Source: Flavobacterium sufflavum
GTDB lineage: Bacteria > Bacteroidota > Bacteroidia > Flavobacteriales > Flavobacteriaceae
Reading direction: 5' to 3'
Assembly (NCBI RefSeq): GCF_004016525.1
Contig: NZ_SACJ01000008.1
Span: 1-64,000, forward strand
Length of the DNA stretch: 64,000 nt
In this document: piece by piece, positions 37,379 through 46,580 of the stretch
Numbering within the stretch: position 1 is the first letter of the stretch
Layout: every line of letters starts with the position of its first letter
Notes under the pieces: model-generated
Told to the model about the DNA's origin: nothing
What the model saw: the letters and a program-made list of their open reading frames with translations, nothing else
The model's database searches: none
Made by a program: the position numbers and the translations under genes

Positions 37379-38791
37379 ATGAAGAAGTTCATTGCGTTTA
37401 TGGCAATTTTGTCACTTTTAATAAGCTGTGGTAAATCAAGTGATAAAGGAGAGTTAGTCGGTGTTAAGGGTGCAAAATGGCATCCGGAAAAGCCTTATGG
37501 TATGACTTTAGTGCCTGGAGGAGCCTATATTATGGGTAAATCTGATGAGGATGTGGCGGGTGTTCAGGATGCGCAAACAAAAACAGTAACGGTTCGTTCT
37601 TTTTACATGGACGAAACGGAAATTACTAATAGCGAGTACCGTCAGTTTGTAGAATGGGTAAAAGATTCTACAATTCGCATGAAGTTGGCTATTTTAGCTG
37701 ATGAACAGGGTGTTAAAGCCGGTGATGGTAAAGGAAAAAAAGCAGGAAGCATAGGTGACTTTGCGTTTAATGATGCTGATCCTGAAAAGATGACTGCTTA
37801 CGATAAGTATATGTATGATAACTACTATAGTGTTGGTACTTCTGAAGATCAATATGCCGGTAGAAAATTGAACAGAAAAGTTAAGTTAATCAAAGATCCT
37901 AAACAGTATCCTGATGAATTTTATGTAGAGGTTATGGATTCAATGTATATTCCTATTGAAGAATCTTATAACGGTTTGCGTAGTATTGATGTGGATAAAT
38001 TGAAATTCCGTTATTCTTGGATGGATATTCAGGCTGCAGCTAAAGCTAAAGTGGGTAAAAGAAAAGATTTTATCAGAAACGAAGAAGTAAAAGTTTATCC
38101 TGATACAACAGTTTGGATTAAAGATTTTACATACTCTTATAATGAGCCTATGCACAATGATTATTTTTGGCACAAAGCTTATGGAGATTATCCGGTTGTA
38201 GGGGTAAAGTGGACACAGGCTAAAGCTTTTTGTGCATGGAGAACCTTAAACAAGAATACATATATTAAATCTAAAAAGAGTGGTCGTGACTTGATTAACT
38301 CTTTCAGATTGCCTACAGAGGCTGAATGGGAATATGCAGCCAGAGGAGGTTTAGAATCAGCAACATATCCATGGGGAGGACCTTATACTAAAAGTGACAG
38401 AGGTTGCTTCTTAGCTAATTTCAAACCTAACAGAGGAGATTATGCTGCAGATCAGGCCTTGTATACTGTAGAAGCTAAATCTTACGAGCCAAATGGTTAT
38501 AACTTATATAACATGGCTGGGAATGTTTCTGAATGGACTGATTCTTCTTATGATCCAAATGCTTACGAGTATGTATCTACAATGAACCCAAATGTTTTAG
38601 ATGCGTCAAATAAGCGTAAAGTAGTTCGAGGAGGTTCATGGAAAGATGTTGCTTATTTCTTGCAAGTGAGTACCAGAGATTATGAGTATGCTGATTCGGC
38701 AAGAAGTTATATTGGATTTAGAACTGTTCAGGATTACATGGGTGTACAAAACACTGGTAACGGAACAGGAAAAGCAAGAAAAAATAGATAA
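37379..38791 (+). CDS. gldK: Gliding/type IX secretion lipoprotein GldK
   Basis: A 470-residue outer-membrane lipoprotein (LLISCGK, cysteine at residue 17). With GldN it forms the periplasmic ring of the type IX secretion system. It has the formylglycine-generating-enzyme-like fold: GMTLVPGGAYIMG near the start, FRLPTEAEWEYAARGG and NMAGNVSEWTDSSYD, RKVVRGGSWKD, and YIGFRTV. First gene of gldKLMN. Confidence 0.96.
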   Translation: MKKFIAFMAILSLLISCGKSSDKGELVGVKGAKWHPEKPYGMTLVPGGAYIMGKSDEDVAGVQDAQTKTVTVRSFYMDETEITNSEYRQFVEWVKDSTIRMKLAILADEQGVKAGDGKGKKAGSIGDFAFNDADPEKMTAYDKYMYDNYYSVGTSEDQYAGRKLNRKVKLIKDPKQYPDEFYVEVMDSMYIPIEESYNGLRSIDVDKLKFRYSWMDIQAAAKAKVGKRKDFIRNEEVKVYPDTTVWIKDFTYSYNEPMHNDYFWHKAYGDYPVVGVKWTQAKAFCAWRTLNKNTYIKSKKSGRDLINSFRLPTEAEWEYAARGGLESATYPWGGPYTKSDRGCFLANFKPNRGDYAADQALYTVEAKSYEPNGYNLYNMAGNVSEWTDSSYDPNAYEYVSTMNPNVLDASNKRKVVRGGSWKDVAYFLQVSTRDYEYADSARSYIGFRTVQDYMGVQNTGNGTGKARKNR

Positions 38792-38846
38792 GACCCCTAA
38801 TTAAATTAAAATAAATAACCTACACTAAACTTTAAAACTTAAAATT

Positions 38847-39497
38847 ATGGCGTTATTAGGAAAAAAAGCAATGAATTTTGCATACGGAATGGGAGCAGCA
38901 GTTGTAATTATTGGAGCTCTTTTTAAAATTACTCACTTTGAGATTGGACCATTAACTGGTACTTTGATGCTTTCTATTGGATTGTTAACAGAAGCTTTTA
39001 TTTTCGCTCTTTCGGCTTTCGAACCTGTAGATACTGAATTAGACTGGACTTTAGTTTACCCCGAATTAGCAAGTGGAACTCCCAATGCTAATAGAAAACC
39101 AAAAGCAGAATCTCCTTCTGAAGCTCAAGGATTGTTATCTCAAAAATTAGACGCTATGCTTAAAGACGCTAAAATTGATGGCGAATTAATGGCAAGCTTA
39201 GGAAACAGCATTAAAAATTTCGAATCTGCTGCTAAAGGAATTGCTCCTGCTGCTGATGGAATTGCTGCTACAAAAAAATACAGTGACGAATTGTCTATGG
39301 CTGCTGCCCAAATGGAAGCTTTAAACAGTTTGTATAAAGTACAATTGGAAAGTGCTTCAAGAAATGCTGAAGCTAACAAAGAAATTGCTGAAAATGCTTC
39401 TAAATTAAAAGAACAAATGCAATCTATGACTGCTAATATCTCTTCATTGAACACTATTTATGGAGGTATGCTTTCGGCTATGAGTAATAAAGGATAA
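38847..39497 (+). CDS. gldL: Gliding/type IX secretion motor protein GldL
   Basis: A 216-residue inner-membrane protein. Two transmembrane helices near the N-terminus (FAYGMGAAVVIIGALFKI and GTLMLSIGLLTEAFIFAL) carry the acidic residue within the second helix, as expected for a proton-channel subunit. The rest is a cytoplasmic coiled-coil region. GldL and GldM form the proton-driven rotary motor of the type IX system. Confidence 0.96.
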   Translation: MALLGKKAMNFAYGMGAAVVIIGALFKITHFEIGPLTGTLMLSIGLLTEAFIFALSAFEPVDTELDWTLVYPELASGTPNANRKPKAESPSEAQGLLSQKLDAMLKDAKIDGELMASLGNSIKNFESAAKGIAPAADGIAATKKYSDELSMAAAQMEALNSLYKVQLESASRNAEANKEIAENASKLKEQMQSMTANISSLNTIYGGMLSAMSNKG

Positions 39498-39554
39498 TAA
39501 TTAGTCTTAAGAAAAACTATTGAAAAAAATTACTAAAACTAATTATTAGAAAAT

Positions 39555-41096
39555 ATGGCAGGAGGAAAACTAACCCCTAGACAGAAGATGATTAACCTGA
39601 TGTACTTGGTTTTCATCGCTATGTTGGCAATGAATGTTTCAAAAGAAGTTATATCAGGTTTTGGATTAATGAATGAAAAATTTGAAAGTTCAAATCTAAA
39701 TTCAAAACAAACTAACGAGCAAATGCTTTTGGCTTTAGATACGAAAGCAGCAGAGGCTAAAGGAGAATTTGCTACAGCAGCTCAAACAGCTCACAAAGTA
39801 AAAACTATCACTGATAATTTTTTTAACTATATCAATACTTTAAAAGAGCAGGCAACTAAAGGATACGAAGTGAATCCGGAAACAGGTAAACTGCCTTACG
39901 AAGAAATGGATAAAGGAGATAATATCGACGATTGGTTTATTGGAGAAGGTTATACTAAAAAAGGAAAGGAAATTATAGCAACCATCAATCAATACAAAGC
40001 GGATATAAAATCTACTTTAGGTACTGAAAAAAAATATGGTTCTATCATCAAAGAAATAGATGAGAAATTTGATCTTTCTGATGTTAAAAACAAAGAAGGT
40101 TTAAAAGATAAATATTTAGCTTATCATTTTAAAGGTTTTCCTGCTATCGCTACAGTAGCTAAGCTTTCTGCTTGGCAAAATGACATCAACAAAGTTGAAT
40201 CAGATGTGTATAGTATTGCTTTAGGAAAAGCGGCAGTTGAAACTGCTTCATATAGCAACTATCAGGCAATTGTAGTTTTAGATAAAAATGCTTATTTTCA
40301 AGGAGAACAGGTTACAGGAAAAGTGGTTTTAGGTCGTTATGACGAAAACACGAAACCTAAGAGTGTTACAGGTGCAAGATTGGATCCTGCAACAGGACAG
40401 GCAAAAATTGCTTTAACTGCTGGAGGAGTGGGAGAGCAAACAATTGGAGGTCAATTTACTTTTGTTGAAGATGGAAAAACAATTCCATTAAAGTTCTCTG
40501 GAAAGTATGTTGTAGTTCCAAAACCAAATTCAGCTACTATTTCTGCTGATAAAATGAATGTGGTTTATAGAGGGGTAGTAAACCCAATCTCTGTATCTTT
40601 TGCGGGTATTTCAGATAAAGATGTTAATGCGTCTGCTCCAGGTTTAAGTAAAGTTGGAAGCGGAAAATACAATATGAGTCCGCAAGGAGGAAATGAAGTA
40701 GTGATTAATGTTTCAGGAAAATTGCCAAACGGACAAACTGTTTCAGATAAAAAAGTATTCAGAATCAAAGGTATTCCTGGGCCAACAGGTACAATTAGAG
40801 GTGATATGGGGGTTGTAAAAGGACCTAAATCAAACCTGGAAATTGCTACTATTGGGGCTAAACTAGTTGACTTTGATTTTGATGTTAATTTAGATGTTGT
40901 TGGATTTAATTTAAAAGTTACTGGTCAGCCTACTGTGGTTGTTCAAGGAAACAAATTGAATGCACAATGTAAATCAGTTCTTTCTAGAGCAGTTCGAGGT
41001 GATCAGGTTACCATTTCTGAAATTAAAACTAAATTAGTAGGTGCTGGTAGTTATTTATTACCAAGAACAGCTCCGGTTATTTTTGAAATTCAATAA
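39555..41096 (+). CDS. gldM: Gliding/type IX secretion motor protein GldM
   Basis: A 513-residue protein with one N-terminal transmembrane helix (MYLVFIAMLAMNVS) and a large periplasmic part. The periplasmic portion is a helical domain (about 40-225) followed by three beta domains. It spans the periplasm and links the GldL motor to the GldK/N ring. Intact and normal in length. Confidence 0.96.
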   Translation: MAGGKLTPRQKMINLMYLVFIAMLAMNVSKEVISGFGLMNEKFESSNLNSKQTNEQMLLALDTKAAEAKGEFATAAQTAHKVKTITDNFFNYINTLKEQATKGYEVNPETGKLPYEEMDKGDNIDDWFIGEGYTKKGKEIIATINQYKADIKSTLGTEKKYGSIIKEIDEKFDLSDVKNKEGLKDKYLAYHFKGFPAIATVAKLSAWQNDINKVESDVYSIALGKAAVETASYSNYQAIVVLDKNAYFQGEQVTGKVVLGRYDENTKPKSVTGARLDPATGQAKIALTAGGVGEQTIGGQFTFVEDGKTIPLKFSGKYVVVPKPNSATISADKMNVVYRGVVNPISVSFAGISDKDVNASAPGLSKVGSGKYNMSPQGGNEVVINVSGKLPNGQTVSDKKVFRIKGIPGPTGTIRGDMGVVKGPKSNLEIATIGAKLVDFDFDVNLDVVGFNLKVTGQPTVVVQGNKLNAQCKSVLSRAVRGDQVTISEIKTKLVGAGSYLLPRTAPVIFEIQ

Positions 41097-41143
41097 CGAA
41101 TAGTTTTACCCAGAAGTTTACATCAATTCTTATTAATGATACT

Positions 41144-42040
41144 ATGATGAATATGAGAAATTTTTTGATAATTGCAATCTCTTTAATTGGAGGAGTAGCT
41201 TCTTATGCTCAGTCTAATCTGTTGAATGCTAAAATTCCAGAAGAAATTGGACTTAAGACAGCTGCCCAGCTTAATTCAGACAACGATAAGCCATTAGCTT
41301 ATGGGTATGTACATGATAGAGATGTATTGATGGGTAAAATGGTTTGGGAAATAATCGATTTAAGTGAGAAAATTAATTTTCCGCTTTATTTCCCTATTGA
41401 TACGGCTAATATTGGTTCAAACAGACGTTCACTTTATGATGTATTGACCAGAGCTATAAAAGAGGAGCGTATCACTGAAGTGTATTCTGATAGTTATTTT
41501 AATACTAAAAAAACGTTTAAGGATATTCAGGCTTCATTGAGTCGTATTGATACTACTGATGCGGGTAGAGAGCAAATAAATTCAGGTCAAAAAGCTGTTT
41601 CTCAGGAATATATTTTGAAATCAGATTTAACTGCTCAGGATGTTACTCAATATAAAATCAAAGGGTTTTGGTATTTTGACAAACGTCAAAGCGAATTGAA
41701 ATACCGTTTGCTGGGTATTTGTCCGGTAACACCCGATGTGTACACAATGAATAACGAGGAGAAGGATTATATCGAATTATTTTGGATTTTCTTCCCTGAT
41801 GCAAGAGAGGTTTTGCATGAAGCCAAAGCTTTTAATGATAAAAATTCGGCAATGCCAATTTCTTTTGATCAAATTTTAAATTCAAGACATTTCAACAGCG
41901 TGATTTACAAAGAAGAAAATGTTTATGGTGATAGAGAGATTAAAGAATATATGAAAGACAATGCTCAGAATCAATTACTTGAAGCAGAGCGTGTTAAAGA
42001 TAAAATCCGTAGTTTTGAATCGGATATGTGGAATTACTAA
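41144..42040 (+). CDS. gldN: Gliding/type IX secretion ring protein GldN
   Basis: A 298-residue periplasmic protein with signal peptide (ending ASYAQ). It contains the conserved VMGKMVWE-like MGKMVWEIIDL segment and FWYFDKRQSELKYRLLGI. It partners with GldK. Several ATG codons are clustered at the start (41144, 41147, 41153); the first is taken. The operon ends at a strong hairpin at 42064-42090. Confidence 0.95.
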   Translation: MMNMRNFLIIAISLIGGVASYAQSNLLNAKIPEEIGLKTAAQLNSDNDKPLAYGYVHDRDVLMGKMVWEIIDLSEKINFPLYFPIDTANIGSNRRSLYDVLTRAIKEERITEVYSDSYFNTKKTFKDIQASLSRIDTTDAGREQINSGQKAVSQEYILKSDLTAQDVTQYKIKGFWYFDKRQSELKYRLLGICPVTPDVYTMNNEEKDYIELFWIFFPDAREVLHEAKAFNDKNSAMPISFDQILNSRHFNSVIYKEENVYGDREIKEYMKDNAQNQLLEAERVKDKIRSFESDMWNY

Positions 42041-42063
42041 TTTCGATTATAACTTATATAAAG

Positions 42064-42090
42064 ACTCTTACCTAATGGTAAGAGTTTTTT
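42064..42090 (+). terminator. Terminator of gldKLMN
   Basis: The stem ACTCTTACC (42064-42072) / GGTAAGAGT (42077-42085) has a four-base loop and is followed by T to 42090. It lies 24 bp after the gldN stop codon. Confidence 0.92.
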
Positions 42091-42098
42091 GTTTTCTG

Positions 42099-42106
42099 TA
42101 TTTTTG
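42099..42106 (+). promoter_or_regulatory. Putative -7 element of the FAD oxidoreductase gene
   Basis: TATTTTTG matches TAnnTTTG and lies 17 bases before the ATG at 42123, just after the gld terminator. No TTG at the usual spacing is seen. Confidence 0.4.
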
Positions 42107-42122
42107 TTTTTATTTAGATAGT

Positions 42123-43175
42123 ATGATTGATTATTTGATAGTGGGGTGTGGACTGGCTGGGATTTCGTTTTCTGAAATTGCTTTGGCAAATAATAAAAGT
42201 GTTTTAGTTGTCGATAATGAGTCGCAGAATTCTTCCAAAATTGCGGGTGGTTTGTATAATCCGGTTATTTTAAAGCGTTTTAGTGAAGTTTGGCAAGCCA
42301 GGGAACAATTGATTTTAATGAATCAATTTTATGTTGATTTAGAACAAAAACTTAAAATCAAGGTAGATTTTAAAACACCTATTTTACGTAAATTTTTCTC
42401 TATTGAAGAACAGAATAATTGGTTTGCAGCTTCTGATAAGCCTGCTTTAGCTCCTTTTTTGTCTACTTCTATAATCACCAAAAAATACGCCGGAATTGAT
42501 TCACCCTATAATTATGGAGAAGTTTTGCATACAGGCTATGTAGATACAGCATCTTTATTAGAACATTATAAAAAGTGTCTGTTGCAAGAACAGCTTTTGC
42601 TTCAGGAATCTTTTGATTATGAAAAGCTAGAAGTTTTATCGGAAGGTATTCGTTATAAAAATATTGAAGCTAGACATATCATTTTTGCTGAAGGTTTTGG
42701 TTTACATGCAAATCCTTATTTTAATAATTTGCCTTTGGATGGGACTAAAGGAGAACTTTTTATCATCAAAGCACCTAATTTGGACTTGGATGTTATTGTC
42801 AACACCTCTGTATTTATTCTTCCGCTTGGTGATGGATTATTTAAAGTTGGAGCGACTTATAATTGGAAGGACAAAACCGATTTGCCTACCGAAGAAGGAA
42901 AACAGGAATTAATAGATCGCATAAAGGAAATTATTAATTGCGAATTTGAAATTGTAACTCATTTTGCAGGTGTGCGGCCTACAGTAAGAGATCGCCGCCC
43001 ATTAGTGGGAACTCATGCTGATTATAAATCCATTCATGTCTTAAACGGATTAGGAACAAGAGGGGTTATGCTTGGACCGTCTATGGCTAAATCTTTATTC
43101 GATGCTATAGAAAATGATATTCCATTGGATAAAGAAATCAACATAAAACGTTTTGAACCAAAGAATAAGAGATAA
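42123..43175 (+). CDS. FAD-dependent oxidoreductase (DAO family)
   Basis: A 350-residue flavoenzyme of the D-amino-acid-oxidase-like family. The dinucleotide-binding motif is VGCGLAGISFSE (GxGxxG) at about residue 7-18. The C-terminal FAGVRPTVRDRRPLVG and GLGTRGVMLGP segments are typical of the family. The ATG at 42123 was chosen because the fold starts there (MIDYLIVG); a longer reading would run back through the terminator into gldN. The substrate is unknown. Its stop is 2 bp from the stop of the convergent DUF983 gene. Confidence 0.85.
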   Translation: MIDYLIVGCGLAGISFSEIALANNKSVLVVDNESQNSSKIAGGLYNPVILKRFSEVWQAREQLILMNQFYVDLEQKLKIKVDFKTPILRKFFSIEEQNNWFAASDKPALAPFLSTSIITKKYAGIDSPYNYGEVLHTGYVDTASLLEHYKKCLLQEQLLLQESFDYEKLEVLSEGIRYKNIEARHIIFAEGFGLHANPYFNNLPLDGTKGELFIIKAPNLDLDVIVNTSVFILPLGDGLFKVGATYNWKDKTDLPTEEGKQELIDRIKEIINCEFEIVTHFAGVRPTVRDRRPLVGTHADYKSIHVLNGLGTRGVMLGPSMAKSLFDAIENDIPLDKEINIKRFEPKNKR

Positions 43176-43177
43176 TC

Positions 43178-43564
43178 TTAAACTTTGGAATCGGGGTCGT
43201 AACTGACAAACATGTTAATGTAGAGATTTCGTGAGCCTCTAAGTACTAAAGGATATAAAAGAATAAGTGCACTTACTATGGCAATAAAAGCGGTTTCTAT
43301 TGACGAATGTAGAAATACATAAGAAATTATGAAAACGGCTATTCCAATAGCAACATTCAGTCCATAACTCACATACATAGCTCCATAAAAAAAGGAAGGT
43401 TCTATTTGATACCTAAAACCGCAATGACTACATTTCTCATGCATTTTTAGTGTAGAGAGTAAATTATAGGGATTTTTGTTTAAATACATACTCTCATTCT
43501 GACATTTAGGACAAGTTCCTGTTAAAATGCTATTTAGTTTGGATCCTTTTTTTAACATTTGCAA
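43178..43564 (-). CDS. DUF983 family membrane protein
   Basis: A 128-residue protein. An N-terminal zinc-ribbon-like part has two CxxC pairs (GTCPKCQNE and EKCSHCGFR). Two or three transmembrane helices follow. This matches DUF983, whose function is not known to me. It converges with the FAD oxidoreductase and diverges from the ABC-F gene. Confidence 0.88.
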   Translation of the reverse strand: MQMLKKGSKLNSILTGTCPKCQNESMYLNKNPYNLLSTLKMHEKCSHCGFRYQIEPSFFYGAMYVSYGLNVAIGIAVFIISYVFLHSSIETAFIAIVSALILLYPLVLRGSRNLYINMFVSYDPDSKV

Positions 43565-43574
43565 AAATTTTTAT

Positions 43575-43582
43575 CAAAGGTA
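43575..43582 (-). promoter_or_regulatory. Putative -7 element of the DUF983 gene
   Basis: The - strand reads TACCTTTG, a full match to TAnnTTTG, only 11 bases before the start codon. This suggests a very short leader or a slightly later start (ATG at 43558). Confidence 0.45.
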
Positions 43583-43623
43583 CATTTTTTGAAAAAGTAC
43601 CGATGTAACATTAGTCACAAAAT

Positions 43624-45531
43624 ATGCTTAATATACACAATTTATCGGTTTCGTTTGGTGGTACTTATTTGTTTGAAGAAGTTACCTTTAGATTAGGAGC
43701 TGGAGATAGAGTCGGTCTTGTAGGGAAAAATGGTGCTGGAAAATCCACTATGCTTAAAATGTTGGCAAGGGATTTTGCTCCCGATTCTGGAGTTATTTCT
43801 CAGGAGAAAGATATTCGAATGGGATTCTTGCGTCAGGATATTGATTTTGATAGAGGAAGAACCGTTCTTGAGGAAGCTTATGAAGCTTTTACCGAGATTA
43901 AAATTGTTGAAAAAAAACTGGAAGAAATCAATCATCAATTGGTTACCAGAACTGATTATGAAAGTGAAGAGTACAGTAAAATAATTGAAGATTTATCTGA
44001 TTATACCCATCGTTTTGATTTATTAGGCGGTTATAATTATGTAGGAGATACCGAAAAAATTCTTTTAGGATTGGGTTTTAAAAGAGAGGTATTCGATAAT
44101 CAAACCGAAACTTTTTCGGGAGGTTGGAGAATGCGTATTGAGTTAGCTAAATTATTATTGCAAAATAATGATGTTTTGTTGCTGGATGAGCCTACGAATC
44201 ACCTCGATATTGAAAGTATCATTTGGTTAGAGAATTTCTTGCGTAATTATCCGGGGGTTGTGGTGATTGTATCCCACGATAAAATGTTCTTGGACAATGT
44301 AACCAATAGAACTATCGAAATTTCCCTTGGGAAAGCCTACGATTTCAATAAACCTTATTCTCAATATTTGGAATTACGTGAGGAGCTTCGCGAAAAACAA
44401 TTGGCAACTCAAAAGAATCAACAGAAAAAAATTGAAGAAACTCAGAAACTGATTGACAGATTCCGATATAGCGCTACCAAATCTTCGATGGCGCAGTCTT
44501 TAATCAAAAAACTGGATAAAGTAGAGCGAATTGAAGTGGATGAAGACGATAATTCGGTAATGAATATTTCGTTTCCGGTTTCTAAAGAGCCGGGAAAAGT
44601 AGTTGTTGAAGCCGAAAATGTAACTAAAGCCTACGGTGAAAAAACAATTTTAAAAGAGATTTCTTTATTGGTGGAACGCGGAAGCAAGATTGCTTTTGTG
44701 GGACAAAATGGGCAAGGAAAATCTACTTTTATCAAAGCTTTAGTTAATGAATTTGAATACGAAGGAAATATCAAATTAGGACATAACGTGCAATTAGGGT
44801 ATTTTGCCCAAAATCAAGCCGAATATTTGGATGGTGAAATTACCTTGTTGCAAACAATGGAAGAAGCTGCAACCGACAATAATCGCTCGAAAGTACGTGA
44901 TATGTTAGGTTCGTTTTTGTTCCGTGGTGACGATGTAGAAAAAAAGGTAAAAGTCCTTTCAGGAGGTGAGAGAAACCGTCTGGCGTTGTGTAAATTGCTT
45001 TTACAGCCTATCAATGTTTTGTTGATGGATGAGCCTACCAATCACCTTGATATTAAGTCTAAGAACGTTTTAAAGGCTGCTTTGCAAAAATTTGGCGGAA
45101 CTTTATTGCTGGTTTCACACGATAGGGATTTCTTGCAAGGGATGTCTAATATTGTGTACGAGTTTAAAGATCAAAAGATAAAAGAATATTTAGGAGATAT
45201 CAACTTTTTCCTGGAGCAACGCAATATGGAGAACATGCGTGAAGTAGAGAAAAAAGAGGTGGTTAAAACCGCCGCTCCTAAGGAAAACAAAAAAGTCTCT
45301 TACGAAGATCAGAAAAAAGGCAAAACGTTACAGAATCGTTTAAGTAAGATAGAAAGTCAAATCAGTCAATTGGAAAAAGACATTCAGCACGACGATAAAA
45401 TGTTGGCTTCTAATTATGACAAACACATCGAAGATGCGGCCTTTTTTAAAGCTTACAATAAGAAGAAATCCGATTTAGACCAGCTGTTATCAGATTGGGA
45501 AGTTGTTCAGGAAGAAATAGATAGTTTATAA
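43624..45531 (+). CDS. ABC-F family ATPase
   Basis: A 635-residue soluble protein with two ABC domains and no membrane part, so it acts on ribosomes and not as a transporter. Walker A motifs are GKNGAGKST and GQNGQGKST; signatures FSGGWRMR and LSGGERNR; both Walker B sites read DEPTNHLD. The interdomain linker (about 245-310) is charged and helical. A C-terminal coiled coil (about 560-635) resembles Uup-type proteins. Drug resistance versus housekeeping role cannot be told here. Confidence 0.92.
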   Translation: MLNIHNLSVSFGGTYLFEEVTFRLGAGDRVGLVGKNGAGKSTMLKMLARDFAPDSGVISQEKDIRMGFLRQDIDFDRGRTVLEEAYEAFTEIKIVEKKLEEINHQLVTRTDYESEEYSKIIEDLSDYTHRFDLLGGYNYVGDTEKILLGLGFKREVFDNQTETFSGGWRMRIELAKLLLQNNDVLLLDEPTNHLDIESIIWLENFLRNYPGVVVIVSHDKMFLDNVTNRTIEISLGKAYDFNKPYSQYLELREELREKQLATQKNQQKKIEETQKLIDRFRYSATKSSMAQSLIKKLDKVERIEVDEDDNSVMNISFPVSKEPGKVVVEAENVTKAYGEKTILKEISLLVERGSKIAFVGQNGQGKSTFIKALVNEFEYEGNIKLGHNVQLGYFAQNQAEYLDGEITLLQTMEEAATDNNRSKVRDMLGSFLFRGDDVEKKVKVLSGGERNRLALCKLLLQPINVLLMDEPTNHLDIKSKNVLKAALQKFGGTLLLVSHDRDFLQGMSNIVYEFKDQKIKEYLGDINFFLEQRNMENMREVEKKEVVKTAAPKENKKVSYEDQKKGKTLQNRLSKIESQISQLEKDIQHDDKMLASNYDKHIEDAAFFKAYNKKKSDLDQLLSDWEVVQEEIDSL

Positions 45532-45540
45532 TAGAATATT

Positions 45541-45577
45541 AAATAGGCTTGATTAATTAATCAAGCCTATTTTTTTT
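45541..45577. terminator. Bidirectional terminator overlapping the App1-like gene end
   Basis: Positions 45541-45572 form a perfect 32-bp palindrome centred at 45556/45557, with T to 45577. Its right half encodes the last residues and stop codon of the - strand App1-like gene, while it ends the + strand ABC-F transcript. Confidence 0.9.
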
Positions 45578-46518
45578 GAATGCGCTATGGCTTCTTTACT
45601 TTTCTTAAAATAACAAACCTCTACCGAAAGACTTTCCAGATTTTGAAGTGTTTTAATGACTTTCTTTTTTTTGTGTTCGGCAGTTTGCCTAATGTAAATG
45701 GCTTGAATAGTTAAAGGGAAAATTTTACTGATAGCTTCATATAAATAAGGATCTTCCTGTGAATCATCGCCAATAAGGACATATTTTAAATTTGGATAAA
45801 ATTCCAATATGTGTTTTATTTTCTCAAACTTATGGTTGTGTCCGCCTCTTCCGGTCCAGAAAAATTGAGTTAGACTGGTTTTGATATCTTTTAGTAATAA
45901 AACCGCTTTGGGTAGCTGATGAATTTCAGTGAATTTAACAATGAAACGATACAGATTCCATTCGCTACTGGAAACATAAAAAAAAGTATTAAGTTCCTGA
46001 TGATCGTTTCTACCAGATTGACTTAAGGCTTGATAATGAATGGTTACATCTTCAAAAATTTTGCGTCTATTTACATTTCTAAATAATAGATGGTACAATT
46101 TTCTTAAAGGATTCAAAGTATAAGAAACTAAAAAGGTATCGTCAATATCGGAGATGATGCCTAAATGATCCACTTTTGGACGAATGTAACTTTCTTTTGC
46201 AGAAATGGTTTCGTTTTTATAATTCAAACTCACCTCATATTCTACCCAGCCATAATCGTCCTGATTGAGTGGAATACAAAATTTAAAATAGCCGTCAATA
46301 AGTGTTCTGGTATGAATCGTTTTTTGGTTGTGTTCCAAATATATATCGGCATTAGCCCATGTTTTCATCCGGTACATCCCAATAATTGAGCTGGCGTTTT
46401 TAAAGTTTTTATCCTGAAAATCGTATTCTACTTTTCTTGTGGGCAAAAAAACATGTCCCATTACAATTAATTCCTGCTCGTTAGCATAACCACGATATAA
46501 TTTTATGATGGGCTTCAT
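45553..46518 (-). CDS. App1-like phosphatidate phosphatase domain protein (DUF2183)
   Basis: A 321-residue protein. The C-terminal half has the DxDxT phosphatase motif in IISDIDDTFLVS (about residue 138-149) and a GDDSQEDPYLY motif that places the second acidic pair, as in App1/DUF2183 proteins that dephosphorylate phosphatidate. The N-terminal half is a beta-rich domain. It diverges from a diacylglycerol-kinase-like gene 62 bp away, which would catalyse the opposite reaction. Confidence 0.82.
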   Translation of the reverse strand: MKPIIKLYRGYANEQELIVMGHVFLPTRKVEYDFQDKNFKNASSIIGMYRMKTWANADIYLEHNQKTIHTRTLIDGYFKFCIPLNQDDYGWVEYEVSLNYKNETISAKESYIRPKVDHLGIISDIDDTFLVSYTLNPLRKLYHLLFRNVNRRKIFEDVTIHYQALSQSGRNDHQELNTFFYVSSSEWNLYRFIVKFTEIHQLPKAVLLLKDIKTSLTQFFWTGRGGHNHKFEKIKHILEFYPNLKYVLIGDDSQEDPYLYEAISKIFPLTIQAIYIRQTAEHKKKKVIKTLQNLESLSVEVCYFKKSKEAIAHSKKIGLIN

Positions 46519-46580
46519 TTATAGCGTTTCTTTTGTAGTGTATTCTAAATTAGTTAATTTTAATGTGAAAAAGAAGTAAA

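Noticed and set aside
41961..42122. Upstream start giving a 404-residue FAD oxidoreductase
   Set aside because: It overlaps the gldN coding end and runs through the gld terminator; the Rossmann fold begins at 42123.
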